From assembly GCF_019746665.1 (NCBI RefSeq), contig NZ_JAIERS010000003.1, positions 114,605 to 178,604 of the forward strand: a stretch of 64,000 nucleotides of DNA, read 5' to 3'. The translations under genes and the position numbers were made by a program. The notes under the pieces were generated by a model. The model searched no databases and had not been told where the DNA came from. It saw only the letters and a list, made by a program, of their open reading frames with translations. Source of the stretch: Sphingomonas sp. GTDB lineage: Bacteria > Pseudomonadota > Alphaproteobacteria > Sphingomonadales > Sphingomonadaceae. Within the stretch, counting starts at the first letter, position 1. The number at the start of each line of letters is the position of its first letter. Positions 9,742 through 18,417 of the stretch are shown here, piece after piece.

Positions 9742-11841
9742 GTGCTACGCCAATATGAACTGGTCGATCGGGTCCTAAGCTACGACCCCCATGCCAATGA
9801 GGCGATGCTCAACCGTGCCTATGTGTTCTCGCTCCAGGCGCACGGATCACAAAAGCGCGCGAGCGGCGATCCCTATTTCAGCCACCCGATCGAAGTGGCC
9901 GGCATCCTGACCGACCTGAAGCTCGACGACGAAACCATCACCACCGCGATTCTGCACGACACGATCGAGGACACGGTCGCGACCCCCGAGGAAATCCACC
10001 GCCTGTTCGGCGCCAGCGTCGCCCGGCTCGTCGATGGCGTCACCAAGCTGTCGAAGATCGAGGCGCAGACCGAAAGCGAGCGCGCCGCCGAAAATCTGCG
10101 CAAATTCCTGCTGGCAATGTCCGACGACATCCGCGTGCTGCTGGTGAAGCTCGCCGACCGGCTGCACAACATGCGCACGCTCCATCACATCCCCAAGCCC
10201 GAGAAGCGGCGGCGCATCGCCAAGGAGACGATGGATATCTATGCCCCGCTCGCCGAGCGGATCGGCATGTACGAGTTCATGCGCGAGATGCAGAGCTTGG
10301 CGTTCCGCGAGCTTGAGCCCGAGGCCTATGCCTCGATCACCCGCCGGCTGGAGCTGCTCCACGAAGGCGACGAGGACCGTATCGCCAAGATCGGCGCCTC
10401 GCTCGAGCAATTGCTTCAGCGCCACGGCGTCGAAGCGCGCGTCTTCGGGCGCGAGAAGCACCCCTATTCGATCTGGCGCAAGATGAGCGAGCGCCACATC
10501 AGCTTCGAGCAATTGTCCGACATCATGGCGTTCCGCGCGATCGTGCCGAACGAGGAGGATTGCTACCGCGCGCTCGGCCTGATTCACCGCCGCTGGCCGA
10601 TGGTGCCGGGCCGGTTCAAGGACTATATCTCGACCCCCAAGCGCAACGGCTATCGCTCGCTCCACACTAGCGTGATGCACGCCGAGAATACCCGCGTCGA
10701 AATCCAGATCCGAACCGCCGAAATGCACGCCGAGGCCGAGCATGGCCTGGCAGCGCACTGGGCGTATAAGAGCAGCAAGGTCCGCCCCGATACGCAGGTG
10801 CGCTGGATCGCTGATCTCGTCGAGATCCTGGAGGCGGCGGAAAGCCCCGAGGAGCTGCTCGAACACACCAAGATGGCGATGTATGCCGATCGCATCTTCG
10901 CCTTCACCCCGCGCGGCGAGCTGATCCAGCTGCCCAAGGGCGCGACCCCGATCGACTTCGCCTATGCGCTCCACACCGATGTCGGCGATCAAGCGGTGGG
11001 GGCGAAGATCAACGGCCGGGTCGTGCCGTTACGCACCCATCTCGACAATGGCGATCAAGTGCAGATCCTGCGTTCCAAGGCGCAGCGGCCGCAGCCGGGC
11101 TGGCTGAACTTCGCGATCACCGGCAAGGCGCGTGCGGCAATCCGGCGGCATTTGCGAATCAAGGAACGCAGCGAGAGCCAGGCGCTGGGGCGCAAACTCT
11201 ACGAGGCGATCGTCAAGCAGTTACCCGCCGTGCTCGGCGACGGCGCAGTCGACGCCGCGGTCAAACGGCTGAAACTGCCTGACGAGGCCGCGCTGATGGA
11301 GGCGATCGCGCGGCGCCGCTTCACCGATTTCGAGGTGATGGAAGCGCTGATGCCCGGCAGCGCGCAAGGGCTTACGCGCGGCACCGATCAGGTGTCGGTA
11401 CCGACCAATGTGGCGATCTCGATCAAGGGGCTAACCCCAGGCGTGGCGTTCGATCTCGCCGAATGCTGCCATCCGGTGCCCGGCGACCGCATTGTCGGCT
11501 TGCGCCGCCCGAACGAGGGGATCGAGGTCCATCGCATCGATTGCCCAAGGCTGATCGACTCGGACGACGCCGATTGGGTCGATCTTGCCTGGGGTGAGCG
11601 GACCGAGGGAGCGATCGCGCGGCTCTCGGTGCAGCTGAAGAACGAGCCCGGCGCGCTGGGCGTGGTCGCCACGATCATCGGCGCGCATCAGGCCAACATC
11701 ATCAATATGCGGCTCGATAACCGCGATACCGGCTATCACACCAACATCTTCGACGTGGAGGTGCGCGACGTGGTGCACCTTACCCGGCTGGTCGGCGGGC
11801 TGCGCGCGGCCGAGGCGGTTAGCTCGGCCGAGCGCGCCTGA
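9742..11841 (+). CDS. rsh: RelA/SpoT homologue, bifunctional (p)ppGpp synthetase/hydrolase
   Basis: 699 residues. It makes and degrades (p)ppGpp, the stringent-response alarmone. Domains in order: HD hydrolase (SHPIEVAGILTDLKLDD, then AILHDTIEDT, with the HD pair), synthetase (EKHPYSIWRKM, DIMAFRAIVP, KDYISTPKRNGYRSLHTSVM, EIQIRTAEMH), TGS (FAFTPRGELIQLPKGATPID), the zinc-finger-like AECCHPVPGD and a C-terminal ACT domain. Both active sites look intact. I chose GTG 9742 because MLRQYELV is the conserved start of alphaproteobacterial Rsh; a longer frame from 9679 would overlap the upstream terminator. Confidence 0.95.
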   Translation: MLRQYELVDRVLSYDPHANEAMLNRAYVFSLQAHGSQKRASGDPYFSHPIEVAGILTDLKLDDETITTAILHDTIEDTVATPEEIHRLFGASVARLVDGVTKLSKIEAQTESERAAENLRKFLLAMSDDIRVLLVKLADRLHNMRTLHHIPKPEKRRRIAKETMDIYAPLAERIGMYEFMREMQSLAFRELEPEAYASITRRLELLHEGDEDRIAKIGASLEQLLQRHGVEARVFGREKHPYSIWRKMSERHISFEQLSDIMAFRAIVPNEEDCYRALGLIHRRWPMVPGRFKDYISTPKRNGYRSLHTSVMHAENTRVEIQIRTAEMHAEAEHGLAAHWAYKSSKVRPDTQVRWIADLVEILEAAESPEELLEHTKMAMYADRIFAFTPRGELIQLPKGATPIDFAYALHTDVGDQAVGAKINGRVVPLRTHLDNGDQVQILRSKAQRPQPGWLNFAITGKARAAIRRHLRIKERSESQALGRKLYEAIVKQLPAVLGDGAVDAAVKRLKLPDEAALMEAIARRRFTDFEVMEALMPGSAQGLTRGTDQVSVPTNVAISIKGLTPGVAFDLAECCHPVPGDRIVGLRRPNEGIEVHRIDCPRLIDSDDADWVDLAWGERTEGAIARLSVQLKNEPGALGVVATIIGAHQANIINMRLDNRDTGYHTNIFDVEVRDVVHLTRLVGGLRAAEAVSSAERA

Positions 11842-11847
11842 TCCCTT

Positions 11848-11883
11848 GGCGCGGGCGCCGATCGAGGTCGATCGGCCCGCGCC
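11848..11883. terminator. Large hairpin between convergent rsh and TPR genes
   Basis: GGCGCGGGC (11848-11856) pairs with GCCCGCGCC (11875-11883), and inside it CGATC pairs with GATCG around a 6-base loop. It probably serves as a bidirectional terminator. Confidence 0.55.
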
Positions 11884-11892
11884 GCCGGACGA

Positions 11893-12249
11893 TTATTTCA
11901 CCGCGGCCAAGCCGGGTGTCGCGCGGGCGGCCATCACCGCGAGCCCACGCCTGGCGATCGCGTGCGCGCTCATCGTCGCGCGACCGCTATCGAGCATTTC
12001 ATCGGGTTGGGCCAGCACCTGCGCATAGAGCCGGCGGGCCTGATCGGCGCGGTCGGTGCGCGCATAGACGATCGCGAGGTTGAGCAGCAGATCGGGGCTA
12101 CCCGGGAACATGCGCAGTTCGCGGTCGATCGCCCGTTCGGCGGCGGCGTAATCACCCTGCATCAGGGGCGCGGCGCCTGAAAAATCCTGCGGTTCCGCCC
12201 CACCGACCGAGCCGGCCAGGGCGGCCGCGACAAGCAAGTGAATCATCAT
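11893..12249 (-). CDS. Small exported TPR-containing protein
   Basis: 118 residues. A short signal peptide (MMIHLLVAAALAGSVGGA) precedes about two TPR units: QGDYAAAERAIDRELRMFP and SPDLLLNLAIVYARTDRADQ. The start at 12249 is set by an excellent AAGGAG seven bases before the ATG pair. TPRs mediate protein contacts; no partner is obvious. It is a single gene convergent with rsh. Confidence 0.75.
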   Translation of the reverse strand: MMIHLLVAAALAGSVGGAEPQDFSGAAPLMQGDYAAAERAIDRELRMFPGSPDLLLNLAIVYARTDRADQARRLYAQVLAQPDEMLDSGRATMSAHAIARRGLAVMAARATPGLAAVK

Positions 12250-12263
12250 TCTTCTCCTTCCAA

Positions 12264-12309
12264 TCACAAAAGCGACCTCGGCACGAACGCCCAAGTTTCA
12301 CTTTTGTGA
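12264..12309. promoter_or_regulatory. Inverted repeat upstream of the TPR gene
   Basis: TCACAAAAG (12264-12272) and CTTTTGTGA (12301-12309) are exact 9-bp complements separated by 28 bases, in an AT-rich patch just before the TPR gene's ribosome site. This could be a regulator site or a leader hairpin; the binding factor is unknown. Confidence 0.3.
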
Positions 12310-12399
12310 CATGAGAATGACGAATCAGTTACAGGCGGTCAAGTCGTTGTGAACGCAGGGGTCGGACCGGCGCCACCCATATTGGGGCGGCGCCGGAGC

Positions 12400-13809
12400 T
12401 CAGGCCGCCCGGCGCCAGCCGGTGTCGGGGGCCGCGTTGGTGAGGTTGAAGAAGCGCACCAGCTGGGCGAGTTGCTCCGCCTGCTGCTTTAGCGCGCGGG
12501 CGGCGGCGTCCGACTCCTCGACCATCGCGGCGTTCTGCTGGGTCGAGCGATCCATGCCGCTGACGGCCTGGTCGATCGACTTGATATCGCGCGCCTGGGT
12601 CTCGACCGAGGTAGAGATGTCGGCGATCAGCTGGCTGATCTCATCGACGCGGGTGAGCGTGCGGCGGATGGTGTCGCCGGTCGCGCCGACGAGATCGACC
12701 CCGCGCGCCACCTGCTCGCCGCTGCGCGAAATCAGCGCCTTGATCTCATTGGCCGCTTCCGCCGAGCGCTGGGCGAGCGCGCGCACTTCGCTGGCGACAA
12801 CCGCGAAGCCCCGCCCGGCGTCACCGGCACGTGCCGCCTCGACGCCTGCGTTCAGCGCGAGCAGATTGGTCTGGAACGCGATGCCGTCGATCAGGCCGAC
12901 AATCTGCCCGATCTCGCGCGAGACCTCGGCGATCGCGCTCATGGCCGCAACCGCTTCGTCGACGACCGCGCCACCGCTGCGCGCGTCGCTCTGCGCCTCG
13001 CGGACGAACTTGGCGACCCCGGTCGCGGCCTTGGCGCCTTCTTCCATGCCGCGGGTGATGCCGGACAGGGTGGAGGCGGCCTGCTCGATCGAGGCGGCCT
13101 GCACTTCGGTCCGCCGTGCGAGATCGCTCGATGCGGCGCTGATTTCGGCGGCGCCGCTATCGATGTCGCCCGCGACCACCGCGACTTCGGACAAGGTCGT
13201 GCGGACGCGGCCGCGCATCGCCTCGAAATCGGCGAGCAGCGCTTCATAACCCGCTGGCAGATTCGGTAGCGGCGCGGTGAAATCGCCTTGCGCCAGGCGA
13301 TCGAGCGCGCGGCCCAGTTCGCTGATCACCGCCGCGCGTTCGGCCTGTTGCGCGGCGAAATAGCTGTCGAGCGCGACATCCATGTCGAGCAGCACGCGCT
13401 TCACGATCCGCCGGGCGCGCGGCGCGCCGCCGCACCAGAAGAACAGCCGGGCGAGCACGATGTCGAGCATCGCCGCATAGCCGCTGATATAGAAACTGGG
13501 CGGCAGGCCGATGCGCGCATGGGTACCCCCCACCGTCCGCGCGCGATTGGCATAATCGTCGTCAAGCGGGCGCGCCATCAGATCGCGCCAGTGATCGAGC
13601 TGCTTGGCCGCGGCGTGCGTCATTGCCGCCTCGCCCTTGAAGAAGCGCGCGAAGGCGGGTGTCGCCCGCACGAGCTGGTAAAAGCCCTTGATCGCCCCCG
13701 GGGCGTGGCGCTTCACCGCGCTGGCCGCCGCCGCGTCCCCCCGCGTGCCAAGTTTGCCGAGGCCAAAAATCTCCCGGCGGGTTTCGATCGTCAAAGCATC
13801 GTCGGCCAT
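12400..13809 (-). CDS. Globin-coupled methyl-accepting chemotaxis transducer
   Basis: 469 residues, soluble (no membrane segment). The N-terminal 170 residues are a protoglobin/globin-coupled sensor domain: [15 protein letters not shown], then [19 protein letters not shown], whose His is the expected proximal haem ligand. A linker (residues about 185-215) leads into a coiled-coil MCP signalling domain with the hairpin tip [20 protein letters not shown] and [20 protein letters not shown]. It probably senses oxygen or another gas and signals to CheA. Start 13809 has AGGAGG upstream. No che genes lie nearby. Confidence 0.9.
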   Translation of the reverse strand: MADDALTIETRREIFGLGKLGTRGDAAAASAVKRHAPGAIKGFYQLVRATPAFARFFKGEAAMTHAAAKQLDHWRDLMARPLDDDYANRARTVGGTHARIGLPPSFYISGYAAMLDIVLARLFFWCGGAPRARRIVKRVLLDMDVALDSYFAAQQAERAAVISELGRALDRLAQGDFTAPLPNLPAGYEALLADFEAMRGRVRTTLSEVAVVAGDIDSGAAEISAASSDLARRTEVQAASIEQAASTLSGITRGMEEGAKAATGVAKFVREAQSDARSGGAVVDEAVAAMSAIAEVSREIGQIVGLIDGIAFQTNLLALNAGVEAARAGDAGRGFAVVASEVRALAQRSAEAANEIKALISRSGEQVARGVDLVGATGDTIRRTLTRVDEISQLIADISTSVETQARDIKSIDQAVSGMDRSTQQNAAMVEESDAAARALKQQAEQLAQLVRFFNLTNAAPDTGWRRAA

Positions 13810-13896
13810 GCTGCGTCCTCCTGTCGACCCGAGCATAACGCGGCGCATGGTTAAGAACGGGGTGGCGAAGGCGGTGGTAGTTCCACCGCCCCGTAG

Positions 13897-15282
13897 TCAC
13901 TCCCCGGCGAAGTCGAGCGGCGACAGCCCGCGCTCCTGCTCGCGCACCAGCAGCGCCCGACCGAGCGGCGGCAGCGAGCGTTGCGGGCAGGCGGGGCGGT
14001 GGCAGCGGCGGCAACCGAGCCCGATCGGCGCCGCCTCCCCGCCCAGATCAATGCCGCGCGCCGCCGCCAAAGTCGCGGCAAGCTCGGCACTTACTCCCAG
14101 CACGACCGCGAACTCGGCGGCAAGCGTGCCATAACGCCGGCCCTGCGGCGTGACGCTGCGCGCCATCGTCAGCCAGCGCCCACCCTCCTCGATCGTGACC
14201 AGTTGCACGACCAAGGCGCCGCGCTTCTCGAACGCGCCGTGCACCGCCCAAAGTGGGCACCCGCCATCGGTCTCGGCGAGCGGCGCGGCGCTCGCGCCGG
14301 CGAACCGTTTGGACACTTGGCCGGCGCGATCGATCCGCAGCATGAAAAAGGGCAGCCCCCGCGCGCCGACGCGCTGCAAGGTCGTCAGCCGATGCGCCAC
14401 CTGCTCGAACCCCGCGCCGAAGCGGCGCTGGAGCAATTCGATATCATAGCCGGTTGCCTCGCACGCGCGCAGGAAGCGGGCATAGGGCATGATCAGCGCG
14501 GCGGCGAAATAGCTGGCGAGGTGGCGGCGATAGAGGCGCTCCGCCGCGCGATCGGCGAACGCCGCGCCGCGAACCAGCGCCTCGATTTCGACCCGTGCCT
14601 CGATCAACGCGAGCTGATAGGCGGCGGCGAACGCGCGCGAGGCAGGATCGAGCAGTTCGGAGAGTTGCAGCTGCCGCGCATGGAGATCGAGCCGGCGCAA
14701 CGCGTCGGGCATCACCTCCACCGGCAGGATGCGGAGCGACAATTGGTGCTTCACCCGCAACCGCTCGGCGACCGCGCCATAGAGATCGGCGGCGCCGAGT
14801 CGGAGTTCGTCGGCGAGCGCTTCGGCGGCGGCGTCGAGATCGGCGAAATGGCCGCGCCAGCGCTCGATTTCGGCACGCACGGCGCTGATCGGATCACCCG
14901 GCGCCGCCGCGGCGGGGACGGCGCCGGCCAGGCGATCATAAGCGCGGGCGAACGCCTCCGCCCCGCCGGGCGCGGCGGCGAGCCATTCGGCGAGTTCGGC
15001 GCGGTCGATCTCGAGATCGGCGAAGATCGGGTCGGCCAGCCGCCGCCGCAGCGCCGCCTCGCCCCCGCCCGGCTCAGCGGCGGCCAGGCTGCGGGGGTCG
15101 AAATCGAAGCGATCGGCCAGCGCGACGAGCAGCGCCGCGCTCACGGGGCGCTGATTGCGCTCGATCAGGTTGAGATAGCTCGCGGAAATGCCCAGCGCCT
15201 CGGCCATCGCCGCCTGGGTTAGCCCGGTCTGCCGGCGCAATCGGCGAATTTTGAGTCCCGCCAGAAGTTTGGGTTCGGCCAT
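13897..15282 (-). CDS. XRE/ScfR-RamB-type regulator of the glyoxylate shunt
   Basis: 461 residues. It has an N-terminal XRE helix-turn-helix (RLRRQTGLTQAAMAEALGIS, ASYLNLIERNQRPVS), a central IrrE/ImmA-like region (about 150-300) without a clear HExxH, and a C-terminal DUF2083-type domain with clustered cysteines (GCRRCHRPACPQRS). This is the architecture of RamB/MccR/ScfR regulators, which control acetate and short-chain acyl-CoA use. It diverges from isocitrate lyase with a perfect palindrome between them. That makes it the likely aceA regulator, by analogy with RamB. Start 15282 follows AGGGAG. Confidence 0.88.
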   Translation of the reverse strand: MAEPKLLAGLKIRRLRRQTGLTQAAMAEALGISASYLNLIERNQRPVSAALLVALADRFDFDPRSLAAAEPGGGEAALRRRLADPIFADLEIDRAELAEWLAAAPGGAEAFARAYDRLAGAVPAAAAPGDPISAVRAEIERWRGHFADLDAAAEALADELRLGAADLYGAVAERLRVKHQLSLRILPVEVMPDALRRLDLHARQLQLSELLDPASRAFAAAYQLALIEARVEIEALVRGAAFADRAAERLYRRHLASYFAAALIMPYARFLRACEATGYDIELLQRRFGAGFEQVAHRLTTLQRVGARGLPFFMLRIDRAGQVSKRFAGASAAPLAETDGGCPLWAVHGAFEKRGALVVQLVTIEEGGRWLTMARSVTPQGRRYGTLAAEFAVVLGVSAELAATLAAARGIDLGGEAAPIGLGCRRCHRPACPQRSLPPLGRALLVREQERGLSPLDFAGE

Positions 15283-15310
15283 GACGCTCCCTTGCACCAC
15301 ACCCGCAATA

Positions 15311-15326
15311 TGTAAAGTTGTTTACA
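15311..15326. promoter_or_regulatory. Palindromic operator between the ScfR/RamB-type gene and aceA
   Basis: TGTAAA-GTTG-TTTACA, a perfect 6-bp inverted repeat with a 4-base spacer. It is 29 bases from the regulator start and 143 from aceA. The AAAG...TTT core resembles RamB-type sites. Regulation of both genes is inferred. Confidence 0.6.
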
Positions 15327-15468
15327 GAATGACCGAAATTAACCGAAGGCCATACGACACCACCACATCTTTTATCGACCGCGCCCGTCGCTTTTGGCGC
15401 TGCTGCGATGCAACACCCTCGTCGTGAGGCCGTTCCTCCCCACGGCACTGTTTGTAAAGGATAAGACA

Positions 15469-16752
15469 ATGACTTTCGAAGAGCTGATCCCCGCGCCGAC
15501 CGGCCGTTTCAACGGCATCACCCGCCCCTACACCGCCGAGGATGTCGCCAAGCTGCGCGGCTCGATCGCGATCGAGCATACGCTGGCGCGCAAAGGCGCC
15601 AACCGCTTGTGGGAGCTGCTCAAGAGCGAGGATTACATCAACGCGCTCGGCGCGCTGTCGGGCAACCAGGCGATGCAGATGGTGCGCGCCGGGCTGAAGG
15701 CGATTTATCTCTCCGGCTGGCAGGTGGCGGCCGACGCCAACACCGCCGGGCAGATGTATCCCGATCAGTCGCTCTACCCCGCCAATGCCGGGCCAGAACT
15801 CGCCCGCCGGATCAACGCGACGCTACAGCGCGCCGACCAGATCGAGCATTCGGAAGGCGGCGCGACGCGCGACTGGTTCGCGCCGATCGTGGCCGACGCC
15901 GAAGCCGGCTTTGGTGGCCCACTCAACTGCTTCGAGATCATGAAGGCCTATATCGCCGCCGGCGCCGCGGGCGTGCACTATGAGGACCAGCTGGCGAGCG
16001 AAAAGAAGTGCGGCCATCTCGGCGGCAAGGTGCTGATCCCGACCCAGGCGCACATCCGCAACCTCGACGCCGCGCGCCTCGCCGCCGATGTCTGCGGCGT
16101 GCCGACGATCATCTGCGCGCGCACCGATGCAGAGAGCGCCAAGCTCATCACCAGCGACATCGACGAGCGCGACCGCGAATTCCTGACCGGCGAGCGCACC
16201 GCCGAAGGCTTTTTCCGCCTGAAGGATGGCACCGGCGTCGATCACTGCATCAAGCGCGGCCTTGCCTTCGCCGAGCACGCCGATCTGTTGTGGTGGGAAA
16301 CCAGCCACCCCGATCTCAACGACGCGCGCCGCTTCGCCGAGGCGATCAAGAAGCAATATCCCGACAAGATGCTGGCGTATAACTGCTCGCCGAGCTTCAA
16401 CTGGGAGAAGAATCTCGACAAGGACACGATCGCCAAGTTCCAGCGCGAAATCGGCGCGATGGGCTACAAGTTCCAGTTCGTCACGCTCGCCGGCTTCCAC
16501 CAGCTCAACTACGGCATGTTCGAGCTGGCGCGCGGTTACAAGGATCGCGGCATGGCGGCTTATTCGGAGCTGCAACAGGCCGAATTCGCCGCCGAGGCCA
16601 ATGGCTACACCGCGACTCGCCATCAGCGCGAGGTCGGCACCGGCTATTTCGATCTGGTCGCGACGACGCTGGCCGGTGGCGAAAGCTCGACCACCGCGCT
16701 CGCCGAATCGACCGAAGCCGCGCAGTTCATCAAGGAAGCGGTGAACGCCTAA
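15469..16752 (+). CDS. aceA: Isocitrate lyase
   Basis: 427 residues. It splits isocitrate to glyoxylate and succinate, the first step of the glyoxylate shunt needed for growth on acetate, fatty acids or stored PHB. The active-site loop [10 protein letters not shown] has its catalytic Cys at residue 181; [11 protein letters not shown] and the C-terminal [10 protein letters not shown] substrate-binding segment are intact. Length matches the short bacterial form. Start 15469 has AAAGGA eight bases upstream. It is monocistronic, with an intrinsic terminator directly behind. Malate synthase is not in the window. Confidence 0.97.
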   Translation: MTFEELIPAPTGRFNGITRPYTAEDVAKLRGSIAIEHTLARKGANRLWELLKSEDYINALGALSGNQAMQMVRAGLKAIYLSGWQVAADANTAGQMYPDQSLYPANAGPELARRINATLQRADQIEHSEGGATRDWFAPIVADAEAGFGGPLNCFEIMKAYIAAGAAGVHYEDQLASEKKCGHLGGKVLIPTQAHIRNLDAARLAADVCGVPTIICARTDAESAKLITSDIDERDREFLTGERTAEGFFRLKDGTGVDHCIKRGLAFAEHADLLWWETSHPDLNDARRFAEAIKKQYPDKMLAYNCSPSFNWEKNLDKDTIAKFQREIGAMGYKFQFVTLAGFHQLNYGMFELARGYKDRGMAAYSELQQAEFAAEANGYTATRHQREVGTGYFDLVATTLAGGESSTTALAESTEAAQFIKEAVNA

Positions 16753-16772
16753 CAGTTCCTGGGGAGGAAAGG

Positions 16773-16807
16773 TGCCCGCCCTCGCCGCGCGCGGGGGCGG
16801 GCATTTT
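16773..16807 (+). terminator. Rho-independent terminator of aceA
   Basis: TGCCCGCCC (16773-16781) pairs with GGGCGGGCA (16795-16803), followed by TTTT. It lies 20 bases after the aceA stop. Confidence 0.85.
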
Positions 16808-16847
16808 CGTGCTATCCTGCCTGCCAGCGCCCTTCCTACATCCGCCC

Positions 16848-16945
16848 TTCCCCGGCGAAGGCCGGGGTCCAGCATCCCCGTCGCTTATCCGGTGGTACAA
16901 CGCCGCAGCGCCACGCCGCTGGGCCCCGGCCTTCGCGGGGGAGGA
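16848..16945. repeat. REP-like inverted repeat
   Basis: Arms of about 24 bases (CTTCCCCGGCGAAGGCCGGG... and its near-complement, GCTGGGCCCCGGCCTTCGCG...) flank a 44-base centre. The sequence has the look of dispersed palindromes common between genes in sphingomonads. No coding potential. Confidence 0.55.
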
Positions 16946-16946
16946 A

Positions 16947-17203
16947 CTAGGTTGGGACCAGATACGCACGAAGCAAGGCGGCGACCTCGGCCTCGCTCAG
17001 CTCGCCGGCTGCAAGCGCGATTATTATAATGATTGCTTCCTTCTTTTGAAATGCCAGCTCGACCGTATTCATGTCAAGGAATAGGCGCCTGAGCACCCAA
17101 GCGGCGCGCTTTTTGCCGTCAACAAAATATGGTTGCGCGCCAAACCAAAGCAATAAGCGTCGGCGAGCGCGCTTAGATCTTCATCACCATAGGCGTGTTT
17201 GCA
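16947..17203 (-). pseudogene. Remnant of a Doc/Fic-family toxin gene
   Basis: Minus-strand reading gives KHAYGDEDLSALADAYCFGL and ARNH in one frame. After a frame change near 17130 it continues with YFVDGKKRAAW, FLDMNTVELAFQKKEA and ALAAGELSEAEVAALLR. Together these match the C-terminal two thirds of death-on-curing (Doc) toxins, with NHPFVDGNKR as the family consensus. The Fic-like motif is broken by a one-base loss (or two-base gain), an in-frame stop lies just upstream (17204-17206), and no N-terminus or Phd antitoxin is visible. It is a decayed toxin-antitoxin locus. The remaining bases up to 17363 hold nothing recognisable. Confidence 0.7.
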
Positions 17204-17363
17204 TTATAACACTGCTTGATCTCAGTGCCGATTCAGTCGCCGTCGTCTTGTCAGACCTGTTTGGGTACCCGCCGCGCTCCCACGCCTCACCGGGCAAGGC
17301 TCGGCACGCCCCCAAGATTCGCAGCACCTGCGGAGTGAGGGCGAGGGTGGGAACGCCTCTGCC

Positions 17364-18275
17364 TTACCGATCGATACTCCCGTTGAACGTGTCGCACTGG
17401 TTCGGGTCGCCCGTCTGCAGCCCGCGCTTCAACCACGCCATACGCTCGGCGGAGGTGCCGTGGGTGAAGCTGTCCGGCACCACCCGGCCTTGCGCCTCGC
17501 GCTGGAGCGTGTCGTCGCCGATCGCCTGCGCCGCGCGCAGCCCTTCCTCGACATCGCCGGGATCGAGCCGGGCGCGGTTCTGCGCGCCCCACACACCGGC
17601 ATAGCAATCGGCTTGCAATTCCAAACGCACCGACAGGGCATTTCCCTCGCGCTCGCCGGAGGCCTGCATCTGGCGTTGCACCCGTTCGGAAGTGCCGAGC
17701 AGATGCTGGATATGATGCCCAAATTCATGCGCGATCACATAATTGCGCGCGAAATCGCCGCCCGCGCCGAAGCGCCCGGCAAGCTCGTTGAAGAAGCTGG
17801 TGTCGAGGTAAATCCCCTCGTCGCTGGGGCAATAGAATGGCCCCATCGCCGCCTGGGCCGCACCGCAGCCGGAACGGCCCGAGCCGCCATAGAATTGCAG
17901 CGACGGCGGGTCATAGCGCGCGCGCGCCTGCTGGAACAACTGGCGCCAGGTGCGGTTGGCGGAGCTGAACGCCTTGCATGCCTCCAAGCTCGCCTCGTCC
18001 ACCTGGCAGGCGGTCTTGGCAGCGCTAGTTTCGGTGCGCGTGCTCGGCAGCCCGCCCGAGCCGCCGCCAGCGAGCATCGGCAGTCCCCCGCCAAAGAAAA
18101 ACATCAGCCCGAGCAGCACCGCCACGCCAAGGCAGCCGAACCGGCCCATGACGAAAGGCAGTAAGCTGAACAGCAACCCACCGCCCCCGCCGCCTAGCGA
18201 GAAGCCGCCGCCGCCAAAGCCTTGGCCGCGCTGATCGCCTACCTCGATATCGGGATCATAATCATCAAGCCGCAT
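17364..18275 (-). CDS. Neutral zinc metallopeptidase (YpfJ family)
   Basis: 303 residues. The N-terminal 30 residues are acidic then Gly-rich (GQGFGGGGFSLGGGGGG), followed by one membrane segment (FGCLGVAVLLGLMFFF), so the catalytic part is probably periplasmic. The zinc motif HEFGHHIQH starts at residue 183 and a distal acidic ligand is probable in ELQADCYAG. Cysteines around CQVDEASLEAC and GCGAAQAAMGPFYCPSDEG fit the family. The substrate is unknown. Start 18275 was taken where the acidic N-terminus (MRLDDYDPD) typical of the family begins. Confidence 0.9.
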   Translation of the reverse strand: MRLDDYDPDIEVGDQRGQGFGGGGFSLGGGGGGLLFSLLPFVMGRFGCLGVAVLLGLMFFFGGGLPMLAGGGSGGLPSTRTETSAAKTACQVDEASLEACKAFSSANRTWRQLFQQARARYDPPSLQFYGGSGRSGCGAAQAAMGPFYCPSDEGIYLDTSFFNELAGRFGAGGDFARNYVIAHEFGHHIQHLLGTSERVQRQMQASGEREGNALSVRLELQADCYAGVWGAQNRARLDPGDVEEGLRAAQAIGDDTLQREAQGRVVPDSFTHGTSAERMAWLKRGLQTGDPNQCDTFNGSIDR

Positions 18276-18417
18276 CGTCCGTCCCTCGCCTGGCCGCTGG
18301 CTGAATGTGCGAAACCAGCGCTTTGTTGCAAGGCCGGTATCGCCTTGCTGCCGCAAACTGCGGCCGCGTCATCAAACTGTCGTTGATCGCTGGAGCGAAG
18401 CGGCCCATCTGGGCGCC

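Noticed and set aside
17204..17363. Possible Phd antitoxin upstream of the Doc remnant
   Set aside because: No frame resembling Phd/YefM and no ribosome site could be found; the DNA appears non-coding.
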